Origin: CAZJCK01 sp964544635
Lineage (GTDB): Bacteria > Zixibacteria > MSB-5A5 > GN15 > FEB-12
Direction: 5' to 3'
Length of the DNA: 64,000 nt
Assembly (NCBI GenBank): GCA_964544635.1
Contig: CAZJCK010000003.1
Location: 40,861-104,860, forward strand
The translations under genes and the position numbers were made by a program. The notes beneath the pieces are model-generated. The model worked only from the letters and a program-made list of their open reading frames with translations, was not told the DNA's origin and ran no database searches. Positions 8,041 to 17,282 of the stretch are shown one piece after another (position 1 is the first letter of the stretch; every line of letters begins with the position of its first letter).

Positions 8041-8254
8041 AGTGAGTGTAGGTCGAAACCTCAAGGCCCGCAGGGCCGAAGAGTTTCGACATTGTTCTTT
8101 TAACGAATGTCGAAAGTCTGCCTGAGTCGTATGGCTAAGGTCAGAACCCACTCTCACAAACTCAATTCGTACGCGTGAATGTAGGCCAGGATGTCCTGCA
8201 GGGACTTCTGGCGTCGTTATGATTCGCAGACTCCTTTGTATCACGTATTTCCTG
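8041..8254. repeat. 214-bp direct repeat, copy 2
   Basis: This is the second copy of the repeat at 7791-8004, with a single visible difference. The near identity implies recent duplication or gene conversion. The hairpin arms GTCGAAAC and GTTTCGAC and the inner GGCCC-GCA-GGGCC are intact. Confidence 0.85.
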
Positions 8255-8480
8255 ATAGTACTCACTGGATACGAAACGGTCTCTTAACTAATCGTCCGCC
8301 GAAAGCGCCGTGCAACGTGCCATTTCCGCGTTTTCAAAGAGGGGAGGACTGAGCAGAAGTAAAGACGCAGACCTCTCCGTCCGGCAGTTGCCGGATTCCG
8401 AGATCTGCGCTACGGGACGGTCGAAGAGAATAATGGATGCCCGCCGGCGCGGGCACGACGTATGCAGCGTTCGTCGCAGG

Positions 8481-8548
8481 GATGGGCAGACTGGGCCCCG
8501 GGGTCTTCGCCCGCGGCGACAGAGAAAGAGCCCACCTGAAAGGTAGGC
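8481..8548. repeat. 68-bp dispersed repeat, copy 2
   Basis: This matches 7686-7753 over its full length (GATGGGCAGACTGGGCCCC at the left, CCTGAAAGGTAGGC at the right) with scattered differences in the hairpin loop. Confidence 0.7.
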
Positions 8549-8654
8549 GACCTCCAGAGATAGAAGTCACCTGAAAAATGGGATACCAGGAATGGTGGGC
8601 GCCGTACGCGGAAGCAGCGCTTTACATCGGTAACGTGGATCGGTATCGTAGGGC

Positions 8655-9863
8655 ATGGTGCGACGTCCAGAACCATCGTATACCGGGCTGTATCTTCTTT
8701 TCCTGTTTGCCTTTCAGTTTGTGCTGGTACCGGTGATGGCGCTTGATGCCCCGGTATGGGGGGATGAGGGCCACTATGTAAACACCATCGAGCAGTTCGG
8801 CGACCGGTTATCACTCGAGCTGCTGCGAACGTACGAAGAAATGTCGGGGCCTCTCCCCTTTGTGCTGTATGCGGCATGGGGCAACCTGGTCGGTTTCAAC
8901 CTGACCATGCTGCGGATCTTCTCGCTGCTGGCGGCACTGGTAACATATATTCTGTTTTACCGCGTTGCGCGGACATGGGGGCTGTCGCCGGAACGTGCGG
9001 TAATTGCGCTGGCGATCCTCATGCTCAATCCGTACATGATCGGCCTGTCGGTGTTTGTCTATACCGATATGCTGACGATCCTTTTTGTCGTGTTCGCGCT
9101 GCAGGGGTTCGTCACCAACAAGGTGCGGACGATGTCGGTCGCACTGGCTCTGGCGCTTTTGTGCCGCCAGTATATCGTGTTCGTCTCGATCGCGTTGATT
9201 GCCTATCAGGTGATGCAGTATGTTCTGGAGAAGGACCGAAGCGCGCTGCCGAAGATCGGCTACCTGATAGCGGCGCACCTGCCGTTGATTGCGTTGTTTT
9301 TCCTCTGGGGCGGGCTGAATCCGGACAACGACATGCAGCAATTGTATGCCCGGCATGCGTTTGTATTTCATCCGTCGTTTGTAACCACCTACATCGCGGC
9401 GTTGGGGGCGTATTTGCTGCCGATCCTGGTCTGGCGGTGGCGCCAGGTATACGCCAAGCGTGCTGTAATAATAAGCGCCGTACTCTGCTGGTTGTACTGG
9501 CTCTTTCCAATCGAGGCAGCCGAGCCGGCGAAGCATGTCGGTACCGACACGGTCGGGCTGCTGCACGGCTGGCTGGTGGAGCGTTTGGGGGGCGGCATCG
9601 GGCCGGATATCGCATTTTTCGTGCTGTTCTTTGTCGGCATACCGATTGTGATTCACGCTGTGGCGGAGATGGGCGTTATTGCAAAGCGCCGGGTGATCGT
9701 GCCACAGGATTTGTGGCCGATGCTGCTGCTGGCGTTTTTGATTGTGATGCCGTGGTCGTATCTGGTGTGGGAGAAATACCTGATGCCGCTGCTTCCAGCA
9801 GTGATTTTGATGATAATTCACTTAGATTTGCGAAAACCGTTAAAAAAGTATCTCCGCGACTGA
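8655..9863 (+). CDS. GT-C family membrane glycosyltransferase
   Basis: This 402-residue integral membrane protein has about ten hydrophobic helices. The first periplasmic loop carries the acidic pair in WGDEGHYV, placed as in the PMT/ArnT/GT39 group of GT-C enzymes that use lipid-linked sugars. A second acidic residue follows in FVYTDMLT, and the C-terminus has the usual helix pair and a basic tail. It would transfer a sugar from a polyprenyl-phosphate donor on the outer face of the inner membrane; donor and acceptor are unknown. No strong ribosome site precedes the ATG. It stands alone after the repeat region. Confidence 0.75.
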   Translation: MVRRPEPSYTGLYLLFLFAFQFVLVPVMALDAPVWGDEGHYVNTIEQFGDRLSLELLRTYEEMSGPLPFVLYAAWGNLVGFNLTMLRIFSLLAALVTYILFYRVARTWGLSPERAVIALAILMLNPYMIGLSVFVYTDMLTILFVVFALQGFVTNKVRTMSVALALALLCRQYIVFVSIALIAYQVMQYVLEKDRSALPKIGYLIAAHLPLIALFFLWGGLNPDNDMQQLYARHAFVFHPSFVTTYIAALGAYLLPILVWRWRQVYAKRAVIISAVLCWLYWLFPIEAAEPAKHVGTDTVGLLHGWLVERLGGGIGPDIAFFVLFFVGIPIVIHAVAEMGVIAKRRVIVPQDLWPMLLLAFLIVMPWSYLVWEKYLMPLLPAVILMIIHLDLRKPLKKYLRD

Positions 9864-9929
9864 CACGTTTTGACAGTGGGCCTTTGTATATTTCAGGCAA
9901 GCGGAGATAGATTTGGGGGTGATGGGGAT

Positions 9930-10175
9930 ATGACGCAGACGGCTGTATACACTCGTCGCATTCGGTCGGGCAGCCGGGTGTACATGTTTGACGTTCGGCG
10001 GGCACAAAATGGGCGGCTGTATCTTCGCTTGACCGAGGAGCGCCGCACGCCGGAGGGGGATCTCAAGAGTACAATTCTGGTGTTTGAGGACGGGTTACTT
10101 CCGATGTGGCGGGAATTTGATCAGATGATCAAGGCTCTGCAGCGGATGGGCTGGTACCCGAACGAGAGGTGTTAG
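9930..10175 (+). CDS. PUR-alpha-like DUF3276 nucleic-acid-binding protein
   Basis: The 81-residue protein contains one PUR-type repeat: SRVYMFDVRRAQNGRLYLRL, then a TEERR turn, a strand ending TILVFEDGL, and a C-terminal helix (MWREFDQMIKAL). This pattern matches DUF3276 proteins of Bacteroidetes and relatives, which fold like eukaryotic Pur-alpha and bind single-stranded nucleic acid. The ATG at 9930 is chosen because a G-rich stretch (GGGGGTGATGGGG) immediately precedes it; a longer in-frame start at 9870 would add a non-homologous leader. Confidence 0.75.
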   Translation: MTQTAVYTRRIRSGSRVYMFDVRRAQNGRLYLRLTEERRTPEGDLKSTILVFEDGLLPMWREFDQMIKALQRMGWYPNERC

Positions 10176-10208
10176 GAAGGCAGGTGGGCTAATGCGCCTG
10201 CCGAATAC

Positions 10209-10751
10209 TTACCCCATGGCGGCGTGGACAGCCAGACCGATCAAAAGCAGGCCGCCGATGATGCCGGCGATCCTGCTGTAACGCAGACCGAGGCCGCGGC
10301 CGAAGGCGAGGCCGATGATCGTCATGGCGGCGGCGGTAATGCCGATCACCATGCTGGGATAGAGGATGTCGACGCCGATCAGGGCGAGCGAGAAGCCGGC
10401 CGCCAGGGCGTCGATCGAAGTGGCGAACATCAGCACCAACAGCGACATGCCGCGTGAGGGATCACCTTTCCAGCGCCGTTCGTCGGGATTGAACTGCTCC
10501 CAGATTAATCGGGCGCCGATGACCGCCAGGACCACGCCGGCGGTGATCTTACCATAGACTCCCATCAGATCGGCGATCGGTTCACCGGCCAGCCAGCCGA
10601 CAATCGGCATGCCGAACTGGGCGAAGCCGAAGTGGAAGGAGAGGCGGAAGACTGTCCAGCGATCGATCTGGCCGGCATGGATGCCGATGGCGACGGCGAC
10701 CGCGAAAGCGTCGAAGCCCAGCGCAAAGGCCAGGGTGATGAGGTTTATCAA
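10209..10751 (-). CDS. mntP: Manganese efflux pump MntP
   Basis: This 180-residue membrane protein has six helices in two inverted repeats. The paired Asp motifs FALGFDAFAVAVAIG and FATSIDALAAGFSL are diagnostic of MntP (DUF204/YebN), which exports Mn(II). It begins with TTG at 10751; no in-frame ATG or GTG gives a family-length start. The 150 bases upstream are GC-rich with hairpins (for example CTCCGGAG), but I do not recognise the yybP-ykoY manganese riboswitch core there. Confidence 0.9.
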   Translation of the reverse strand: MINLITLAFALGFDAFAVAVAIGIHAGQIDRWTVFRLSFHFGFAQFGMPIVGWLAGEPIADLMGVYGKITAGVVLAVIGARLIWEQFNPDERRWKGDPSRGMSLLVLMFATSIDALAAGFSLALIGVDILYPSMVIGITAAAMTIIGLAFGRGLGLRYSRIAGIIGGLLLIGLAVHAAMG

Positions 10752-11002
10752 GTCGATGGAGCGGTTCTCCCTTTTGTTGTCTCCCCGCCGCCCGCTGCGT
10801 CGGGCAATGGCGGACCCGGTTTCCTCTCTGTTTTATCGGCCTGGCGGGTCGCTCCGTCAGGCGGTCGCCGGACTCCGGAGACCGACCTGAATTGAACGCC
10901 GGGCAGTATAGCCAACAAGCGACCGGAAAACAACTTACCGGTACCGTTTTCGGGCCGGATCGGGGAACAGAATAGCTCCTGATCGGTTAAAGAATAAAAC
11001 TT

Positions 11003-11025
11003 TACGAAAATGTAATCTTTTCGTA
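11003..11025. promoter_or_regulatory. Palindromic operator before the Rrf2-suf operon
   Basis: TACGAAAA and TTTTCGTA form a perfect 8-bp inverted repeat around a 7-bp spacer, 55 bp before the rrf2 ATG. A second AT-rich palindrome (TTAATT-GGAT-AATTAA, 11061-11076) lies immediately before the gene and overlaps a possible -10 (GATAAT, 11068-11073). A plausible -35 is TTGACG at 11042-11047, although the 20-bp spacer is long. Auto-repression by the downstream Rrf2 protein is the simplest reading. Confidence 0.5.
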
Positions 11026-11079
11026 TATTGTGGTAGTGAAGTTGACGACCTAATAAGGCCTTAATTGGATAATTAAACG

Positions 11080-11595
11080 ATGAGAATTTCGTCACTTGAA
11101 GAATATGGATTGAGGTGCCTGCTCACGCTGGCGCGCACCGGGACCGACGGTCAGATGTCGATCTCGGACATCGCCGAGAAAGAAGGGTTGTCGGTGCCGT
11201 ATGCATCGAAGCTCCTTTCGATCTTGCGTCAGAAGGACCTGGTCAGTTCGGTGCGTGGTCGCGGCGGCGGGTTTTGCATCGCCCGGGAGCCGAGCCAAAT
11301 CAACCTGTATGAGGTGATCACGGCGCTGGGCGGGCCGCTCATCGACCCGGACCACTGCGATCGGTTCACCGGGCAGCTCGAGGAGTGCGTGCACTCGGAC
11401 AATTGCACGGTGCACCATGTGCTCGACGGTCTGGCCGGGTATATCGGTCACTTCCTGAGCCGTGCCACGCTGGCGGATCTGCTCGACGGCAAGGTGAGCG
11501 GCGGCGCGCCGTTTGTCATGCCGCAGTCGTTTGTGATCGAGCCGGAAGCCATCGAGCAGGCGAACACGAGTATGAAGGTTAACGAGAAACAATAA
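11080..11595 (+). CDS. Rrf2-family iron-sulfur-sensing regulator (IscR/SufR-like)
   Basis: The 171-residue protein begins with the Rrf2 winged helix (MRISSLEEYGLRCLLTLAR, ISDIAEKEGLSVPYASKLL, RGRGGGFCIAREP). It then has three Cys in the cluster-binding region (DPDHC, LEEC, SDNC), as in IscR-type sensors. It probably binds a [2Fe-2S] or [4Fe-4S] cluster and represses the suf operon that starts 23 bases downstream. There is no Shine-Dalgarno sequence, and a -10-like GATAAT ends seven bases before the ATG, so a leaderless mRNA is possible. The last 25 residues are unconserved. Confidence 0.88.
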   Translation: MRISSLEEYGLRCLLTLARTGTDGQMSISDIAEKEGLSVPYASKLLSILRQKDLVSSVRGRGGGFCIAREPSQINLYEVITALGGPLIDPDHCDRFTGQLEECVHSDNCTVHHVLDGLAGYIGHFLSRATLADLLDGKVSGGAPFVMPQSFVIEPEAIEQANTSMKVNEKQ

Positions 11596-11618
11596 ATTAA
11601 GAGAAGGAAGCGCTAACA

Positions 11619-12389
11619 ATGGCGGACAAGAAACCACTGTTCGAGTTTAAAGACATACACGTCGAAGTTGACGGCAACGAGGTAGTCAACGGTGTGTCGC
11701 TGCAGATATTCCCCGGCGAGATTCATGCGATCATGGGTCCCAACGGTTCCGGAAAGTCATCGTTGTCTAACGCCCTGATGGGCCATCCCAATTATGCGAT
11801 CACCAAGGGGACGGCGACCATCGAGGGTAAGGACATCCTCGAGATGGCGGCGGATGAACGTTCGCGCGCCGGCCTGTTTTTGGCCTTCCAGTACCCGCTG
11901 GCGATTCCGGGCGTCAAGGTAGCCGATTTCATGCGGGCGGCGTTGCAGTCGCACCGTGGCAAGGATGCCGACATGTCCGATTTCCGGAAGCTGTTCAAGG
12001 CGGAGATGGATGCACTGAATGTCGATCATTCGTTTGCGACGCGCTATTTGAACGAGGGCTTTTCCGGCGGTGAGAAGAAGCGTATCGAGATCTTACAGAT
12101 GTCGATGCTCAATCCGAAGATGGCGCTTCTCGATGAAACCGATTCGGGCCTCGATATCGACGCCTTGAAGGTCGTTTCCGAAGGTATCAACCGTTTTGCA
12201 AATGAGAACAATGCCCTTCTGCTCGTAACGCACTATCAGCGCCTGCTGAATTTCGTGAAGCCACATCACGTGCATGTGATGATGGCGGGCAAGCTGGTCA
12301 AGTCCGGCGGCCCGGAACTGGCGCTGAAGCTCGAGGAAGAAGGCTATGAATGGGTCGGTGAAGAGAGCCGACAGAAAGTGGAGGCGTAA
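11619..12389 (+). CDS. sufC: Fe-S assembly ATPase SufC
   Basis: This 256-residue ABC ATPase of the SUF scaffold has Walker [11 protein letters not shown]-loop [11 protein letters not shown], signature FSGGEKKR and Walker [13 protein letters not shown]. The DETDSGLD form is typical of SufC, as is the C-terminal [10 protein letters not shown] switch. It binds SufB and SufD and powers conformational change during cluster assembly in the cytoplasm. AGAAGGAAG precedes the ATG. sufB follows after two bases. Confidence 0.97.
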   Translation: MADKKPLFEFKDIHVEVDGNEVVNGVSLQIFPGEIHAIMGPNGSGKSSLSNALMGHPNYAITKGTATIEGKDILEMAADERSRAGLFLAFQYPLAIPGVKVADFMRAALQSHRGKDADMSDFRKLFKAEMDALNVDHSFATRYLNEGFSGGEKKRIEILQMSMLNPKMALLDETDSGLDIDALKVVSEGINRFANENNALLLVTHYQRLLNFVKPHHVHVMMAGKLVKSGGPELALKLEEEGYEWVGEESRQKVEA

Positions 12390-12391
12390 CC

Positions 12392-13825
12392 ATGGCTGAA
12401 CCTCTCAAGCAGCGCAACGAAGATCTCTCCACCCTGAATCAGGACTATGCATCGAAGTACGGGTTCCATGACCCGGTTAACTATTTCCACAAGGGTGCCC
12501 GGGGGGTCAACCACGAAGTTGTGGAGATGATCTCGCAGATGAAGAAGGAGCCGCGCTGGATGGCGGACCTGCGTCACCACGCGCTGGACGTGTTTCTCTC
12601 GAAACCGACGCCGCAGTGGGGTAACACCAAACTGCTAAACGAGATCCTGTACGACAACATCTACTACTTCATGAAGCCGATCGAGAAGCAGGGTCAGTCG
12701 TGGGACGATGTGCCGGAATACATCAAGAACACCTTTGACAAGCTCGGTATCCCGGAAGCGGAAAAGAACTTCCTGGGCGGCGTATCGGCGCAGTATGAGT
12801 CGGAAGTGGTGTATCACTCGATGCGACAGGAGTGGAAAGACCAGGGGGTGGTCTTCCTCGACATGGATGCCGGCCTGCGCGAGTATGAAGATATCGTGAA
12901 GAAGTACTTTGGTACGGTCATTCCGATGAATGACAACAAATTCGCGGCCCTTAACTCGGCCGTCTGGTCGGGCGGTTCGTTCATCTACGTGCCACCGGGC
13001 GTAAACGTAACGGTCCCGCTGCAGGCCTACTTCCGCATCAACGCGGAGAACATGGGCCAGTTCGAGCGGACACTGATCATCGCCGACAAGGGTTCGCGGG
13101 TGCACTACATCGAAGGCTGCACGGCGCCGGTCTACTCGACCGACTCGCTGCACTCGGCGGTGGTCGAGCTGATTGCGCTCGATGACGCCTACATCCGCTA
13201 CACGACCATCCAGAACTGGGCGCGCAATATTTACAATCTCGTCACCAAGCGGGCGTCGGCGTACAAGAACGCCACGGTCGAATGGGTCGACGGTAACCTC
13301 GGATCGCGCCTGACGATGAAGTACCCGTGCATCCAGCTTCTCGGTGAAGGCGCCAAGGGCGAAATCCTGTCGGTAGCGTTCAGCGGGCAGGACCAGCACC
13401 AGGATGCCGGGGCCAAGGTGATTCATGCCGCCCCGCGAACATCGAGCCGTATCACCTCCAAGTCGATTTCGAAGGACAACGGCCGGGCATCGTATCGCGG
13501 CCTTGTCAAGGTGCACAAGAACGCTGCAGACTCGAAGGTTTCGGTGGAGTGTGACGCCCTCCTGATCGGGGCAGATGCGCGCAGCGATACGTATCCGACC
13601 ATGGAGATCGATCACGACCAGGTGAAGATCGAGCACGAGGCGCGGGTTTCGAAGGTGGCCGAGGAGCAGTTGTTCTACCTGACCTCGCGCGGCCTGACGG
13701 AAGACGATGCCCGCCTGCTGATCGTCAACGGTTTTATGGAGCCGTTCACCAAAGAATTGCCGATGGAATACGCGGTCGAGTTGAACCGGTTGATTGAACT
13801 TGAAATGGAAGGGTCGATTGGCTGA
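12392..13825 (+). CDS. sufB: Fe-S scaffold protein SufB
   Basis: This is the 477-residue scaffold subunit on which [Fe-S] clusters are built in the SufBC2D complex. It shows the N-terminal helical region ([11 protein letters not shown]), the long parallel beta-helix core ([28 protein letters not shown]) and the conserved Cys in [16 protein letters not shown]. The C-terminal SufC-contacting part ends [15 protein letters not shown]. It overlaps sufD by one base (TGATG), implying coupling. Confidence 0.97.
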   Translation: MAEPLKQRNEDLSTLNQDYASKYGFHDPVNYFHKGARGVNHEVVEMISQMKKEPRWMADLRHHALDVFLSKPTPQWGNTKLLNEILYDNIYYFMKPIEKQGQSWDDVPEYIKNTFDKLGIPEAEKNFLGGVSAQYESEVVYHSMRQEWKDQGVVFLDMDAGLREYEDIVKKYFGTVIPMNDNKFAALNSAVWSGGSFIYVPPGVNVTVPLQAYFRINAENMGQFERTLIIADKGSRVHYIEGCTAPVYSTDSLHSAVVELIALDDAYIRYTTIQNWARNIYNLVTKRASAYKNATVEWVDGNLGSRLTMKYPCIQLLGEGAKGEILSVAFSGQDQHQDAGAKVIHAAPRTSSRITSKSISKDNGRASYRGLVKVHKNAADSKVSVECDALLIGADARSDTYPTMEIDHDQVKIEHEARVSKVAEEQLFYLTSRGLTEDDARLLIVNGFMEPFTKELPMEYAVELNRLIELEMEGSIG

Positions 13826-15165
13826 TGGCAGAGAGCACTACTACTTCCAGGGAGATGGCTCTCGATCAATTTTTGATCGATGAGCATGCACCCGAACTGC
13901 ACCGCGGACCGGACTGGCTGACAGAGCGTCGGCAGGAAGCCCGCGCCAGTTTCAACGACCAGCCTCTCCCCCGTCGTGGTTTGCACCTGTGGCGTTATAC
14001 TGATCCGGGCAAGTTCCTGATGGACAAGTCGCTGGTGAGTGATACGTCGTTCGGTGAAAACTACGACATGGTCGAGCAGCTGGAGTTGCAGCACCTGAAG
14101 GACGGTCATTTGGCCGCGCTGGTCAGTGACCTCGGCGGTCGCGAGATCCAGATTCACCGTTCCGAGTCGGAGCTGCCCGAAGCGGTGGTGATTGCATCGC
14201 TTTCCGAGGCGGCGCAGGCGCATGAAGAGATCGTGCAGAAGTACCTGTACGAGTTGGTGCACAAGGATACCGGCAAGTTCGAAGCGATGAACGGCGCGTT
14301 GTGGAATGACGGCATCTTCATTTACGTGCCGAAGAATGTCGAAGTAACCAAGCCGGTGCACCTGCTTCGTGAGGCTGGTCGCAATAAGTCGGCGCACTTC
14401 GCGCGGCTGCTGGTGGTGATTGAAGACAATGCCAGGCTGACGATTGTCGATGAGTACGGGGGCGGGTCTTTTGATATTGCCGACGGCCGTTCGCTGGCCA
14501 ACTCGGTGGTCGAGTTGTACGGCGGTCCGAACAGCCACATGCGGTACGTTCCGTTGCAACGCCAGGCGAGCGGGATGACGTCGTACCTGACGCATCGCGC
14601 CCGCATCGAGCAGGGAGCGACGATGCTGACGGTGCCGCTGGCGTTCGGCGGCGCGATCAGCAAGGCCAACTTCGGTGTAACCATGAATGGTGAAGGCGCC
14701 GACAGCCGGATGTACGGCATGCTCTTCGGCACCGGCCGTCAACACTTCGACAATCACACCCTGCATCATCACGCGGTCGGCAAGACGTTCAGCGATATCG
14801 ATTACAAGGTGGTTCTGCGAGACCGGGCGGTGTCGGCCTATACCGGGCTTATCCGTATCGACAACGGCGCCAAGGTGTGTGAAGCCTACCAGGAGAACCG
14901 CAACCTGCTTCTCAACAAAGGGACGCGCGCCGAGACGATTCCGGAACTGGAGATTCTCAACGAAGAGGTGTCGTGTTCACACGGCGCCACGATCGGCCCG
15001 ATCGATCCCGAGCAGATCTTTTACCTCGGTTCGCGCGGTGTTGACCGCGAGCGGGCGGTGCGGATGATTGTCGGTGGCTTTGTGGCCGATACCTTGAAGC
15101 TGGTGCCGGAAGATCTTCGCGAACGTATCACCAGCTTCGTGGCCCAGCGGCTGGAGGATATCTGA
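13825..15165 (+). CDS. sufD: Fe-S assembly protein SufD
   Basis: This 446-residue paralogue of SufB contributes the second half of the SufB-SufD scaffold interface. The beta-helix core carries NDGIFIYVPKNVEVTKP, and the conserved C-terminal CSHGATIGPIDPEQIFYL includes the His at the cluster-forming interface. The N-terminal region (RHRGPDWLTERRQEA-like) is typical of SufD. Start and stop each overlap a neighbour by one base, so sufB, sufD and the Rieske gene should be translated together. Confidence 0.96.
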   Translation: MAESTTTSREMALDQFLIDEHAPELHRGPDWLTERRQEARASFNDQPLPRRGLHLWRYTDPGKFLMDKSLVSDTSFGENYDMVEQLELQHLKDGHLAALVSDLGGREIQIHRSESELPEAVVIASLSEAAQAHEEIVQKYLYELVHKDTGKFEAMNGALWNDGIFIYVPKNVEVTKPVHLLREAGRNKSAHFARLLVVIEDNARLTIVDEYGGGSFDIADGRSLANSVVELYGGPNSHMRYVPLQRQASGMTSYLTHRARIEQGATMLTVPLAFGGAISKANFGVTMNGEGADSRMYGMLFGTGRQHFDNHTLHHHAVGKTFSDIDYKVVLRDRAVSAYTGLIRIDNGAKVCEAYQENRNLLLNKGTRAETIPELEILNEEVSCSHGATIGPIDPEQIFYLGSRGVDRERAVRMIVGGFVADTLKLVPEDLRERITSFVAQRLEDI

Positions 15166-15479
15166 TGGCCGAATTTGTCCGGGTAGCGTCGCTTGACGAC
15201 ATCCCGCAGGGCAGCATGAAGGGCTTCGAAGTGGGCTACGACCGGGTGTTGATCGTCCACACCGAGAAGGGTGTGTTTGCGCTCAACGACGAGTGCTCGC
15301 ACCAGGCGGTGCCGTTGTCGGACGGCAAGCTGACCCGCAGCGGCCAGGTTGTCTGTACGGCGCACGGCGCGCGGTTCAACCCGGAAACGGGGGCGGTGGA
15401 GGAGGCACCGGCGATTGTCGGCGTCGACCGGTATGATACGAAGGTGGAAAACGGCGAGATATTCGTCAAATTCGATTAA
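15165..15479 (+). CDS. Rieske-type [2Fe-2S] ferredoxin
   Basis: This 104-residue soluble protein has the Rieske ligands C-x-H (NDECSHQAVPLSDG) and C-x2-H (CTAHGARFNPETG). It lacks an oxygenase domain, so it resembles NirD/BphF-type small ferredoxins. In many suf operons a gene of this type sits between sufD and sufS and probably supplies electrons for cluster formation. The role is inferred from position. It starts inside the sufD stop (TGATG). Confidence 0.9.
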   Translation: MAEFVRVASLDDIPQGSMKGFEVGYDRVLIVHTEKGVFALNDECSHQAVPLSDGKLTRSGQVVCTAHGARFNPETGAVEEAPAIVGVDRYDTKVENGEIFVKFD

Positions 15480-15502
15480 CGCCAGACTGACGAAAGAACG
15501 AC

Positions 15503-16795
15503 GTGAAGAAGTATGAACAGAGCCAGAGTTCGGCCGGTACAACCGGCAGCGCCGACATATCGGAGAAGCGTATCGATGCGGCGGCAGTGAAAGCCGACTT
15601 TCCGGTCCTGGACCAGGAAGTGAACGGCCGGAATCTGGTGTATTTGGATAATGCGGCCTCGACGCAGAAGCCAAAGGTGGTGATCGACGCCCTGGTGTCG
15701 TATTACCAGCGCGACAACTCGAACATTCACCGGGGTTTGCATACCCTGGCGGAACGCGCCACGGCGGCGTACGAAAATACGCGTCGACATGCGGCCAGGT
15801 TCGTGGGCGATGTGCTGCCCGAGGAGATTGTGTTTACGTCGGGCACCACCCACGCCATTAACACCGTGGCGGCGACGTGGGGCGAGGAGAACATCTCGGA
15901 AGGGGACGAAATCCTCATCACCGAGATGGAACATCACGCCAACCTGATTCCGTGGATGATGCTGGCGAAGCGCAAGGGTGCGACGCTGCGGCGGATTCCG
16001 ATTACGGCGGACGGTTACCTCAAGATGGAGCAGCTCGACTCGCTGCTGACCGACAAGACAAAACTGGTTGCGGTCAGCCATATGTCGAATGTGCTGGGGA
16101 CGATCAACCCGGTGGCCGACATCGTGGCGGCGGCGAAGAAAGTCGGTGCGCTGGTCCTGGCCGACGGCGCCCAGGCGGCGCCGCACATGCCGGTGAACGT
16201 GAAAGAGCTTGAAGTCGATTTCTATACTTTCTCGGCGCACAAGATGCTGGGACCAACCGGCGTGGGCATCCTGTACGGCCGCAGGGAGCTGCTGGAAAAC
16301 ATGCCGCCCTTCCTGACCGGTGGCGAGATGATCCAGAAGGTGACATTCGACGAAGCGACATGGGCAGACCTGCCCCATAAGTTCGAGGCGGGTACGCCGA
16401 ATATCGCCGACGTAGTTGCCTTCGACGCGGCGCTGACGTATCTTGAGAATCTTGGTATGGACGCGATCCGTCGCCATGAGATCGAACTGAGCGACTACAC
16501 GATACAGAAGCTGCTGGAGATCGACGGTATCGAGATCCAGGGGCCGACGGATGGGCGAGATCGCGGCGGCGCGATCTCGTTTACGGACGCGAACATTCAC
16601 CCCCACGATATCGGGACGTTTCTCGATTCGCGCGGGGTGGCGGTGCGCGCCGGTCACCACTGCGCACAGCCGCTGATGCGGGTGATGGGCAAAGTGGCGA
16701 CAGCGCGGGCATCGCTGTACGTGTATAACGACGAGGCGGACATCGATGCACTGGCGTCGGCAATTCGGGAAATGCAAAAGTATTTTGGTGGATGA
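15503..16795 (+). CDS. sufS: Cysteine desulfurase SufS
   Basis: This 430-residue group II cysteine desulfurase releases sulfur from cysteine as an enzyme persulfide. The PLP lysine lies in FSAHKMLGPTGVGILYG, the catalytic Cys in RAGHHCAQPLMRVMG, and the N-terminal substrate region is YLDNAASTQKP. It has an extra N-terminal arm of about 30 residues rich in Ser/Gln. The start is GTG at 15503 with only a weak ribosome site. It overlaps sufU by four bases, and SufU is its expected sulfur acceptor. Confidence 0.95.
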   Translation: MKKYEQSQSSAGTTGSADISEKRIDAAAVKADFPVLDQEVNGRNLVYLDNAASTQKPKVVIDALVSYYQRDNSNIHRGLHTLAERATAAYENTRRHAARFVGDVLPEEIVFTSGTTHAINTVAATWGEENISEGDEILITEMEHHANLIPWMMLAKRKGATLRRIPITADGYLKMEQLDSLLTDKTKLVAVSHMSNVLGTINPVADIVAAAKKVGALVLADGAQAAPHMPVNVKELEVDFYTFSAHKMLGPTGVGILYGRRELLENMPPFLTGGEMIQKVTFDEATWADLPHKFEAGTPNIADVVAFDAALTYLENLGMDAIRRHEIELSDYTIQKLLEIDGIEIQGPTDGRDRGGAISFTDANIHPHDIGTFLDSRGVAVRAGHHCAQPLMRVMGKVATARASLYVYNDEADIDALASAIREMQKYFGG

Positions 16796-17268
16796 TGAAC
16801 GAACAACTCGATGATATGTATCGGGATATCATTCTCGATCACTATCGCGCACCGCGCGGCAAGAAAGCAATCAGTAAGTGCGACATCTCGTCGGAAGGAC
16901 ACAACCCCTCCTGCGGCGACGAGGTCGAGCTGCAGGTCGAGATGGAGGACGGCACGATCAAGGATGTGCACGTTGACTGTCGCGGCTGCGCCATCAGCGT
17001 GGCGTCTGGCTCGATGCTCGCCGAGATGTGCAGGGGGAAGTCGCTGGAGGACGTCAAGCAGCTCTCCGGTGTCGTCAAGACACTGCTCAAAGAGGGCACC
17101 CTGCCCGACGACCAGGATCTCGGCGATCTGGACGCGCTCCAGGGAGTGAAGAAATTCCCGGTGCGAGTCAAGTGCGCGCTTTTGGCGTGGGCGACCTTGA
17201 TGGAAGGTATCAAGTCGTTCGAAGGGAACGGCAAAGACGAATCGAAGACGAGCACGGAAGAAGATTAG
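16792..17268 (+). CDS. sufU: Sulfur acceptor SufU
   Basis: This 158-residue IscU-like protein has the zinc/sulfur ligands of SufU: Cys and Asp in NPSCGDEV, Cys in CRGCAIS and Cys in RVKCALLAWATL. It carries the 18-20 residue insertion typical of SufU between the second and third sites. It accepts persulfide from SufS and passes it to SufBCD. The acidic C-terminal tail (NGKDESKTSTEED) is non-conserved. Two adjacent ATGs (16792 and 16795) are possible starts. Confidence 0.93.
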   Translation: MMNEQLDDMYRDIILDHYRAPRGKKAISKCDISSEGHNPSCGDEVELQVEMEDGTIKDVHVDCRGCAISVASGSMLAEMCRGKSLEDVKQLSGVVKTLLKEGTLPDDQDLGDLDALQGVKKFPVRVKCALLAWATLMEGIKSFEGNGKDESKTSTEED

Positions 17269-17282
17269 AGGGACTGACAGAC

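Larger units (their letters stand above)
7657..8654. other. Gene-poor kilobase filled with repeats
   Basis: No convincing coding frame is seen. The stretch holds two copies of a 68-bp repeat (7686-7753, 8481-8548) and a 214-bp direct repeat (7791-8004, 8041-8254). It also has short palindromes such as CCGGCAGTTGCCGG near 8380. Possible frames here have no ribosome sites and are read through repeats on both strands. It separates the lipoprotein pair from a glycosyltransferase gene. Confidence 0.7.

Noticed and set aside
7791..8254. CRISPR-like array
   Set aside because: There are only two copies, 214 bp long with one 36-bp spacer, far from CRISPR repeat size, and no cas genes.
10752..10910. 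Possible yybP-ykoY manganese riboswitch before mntP
   Set aside because: The leader is GC-rich and hairpin-prone, but I could not find the conserved riboswitch core. A covariance-model search would decide.
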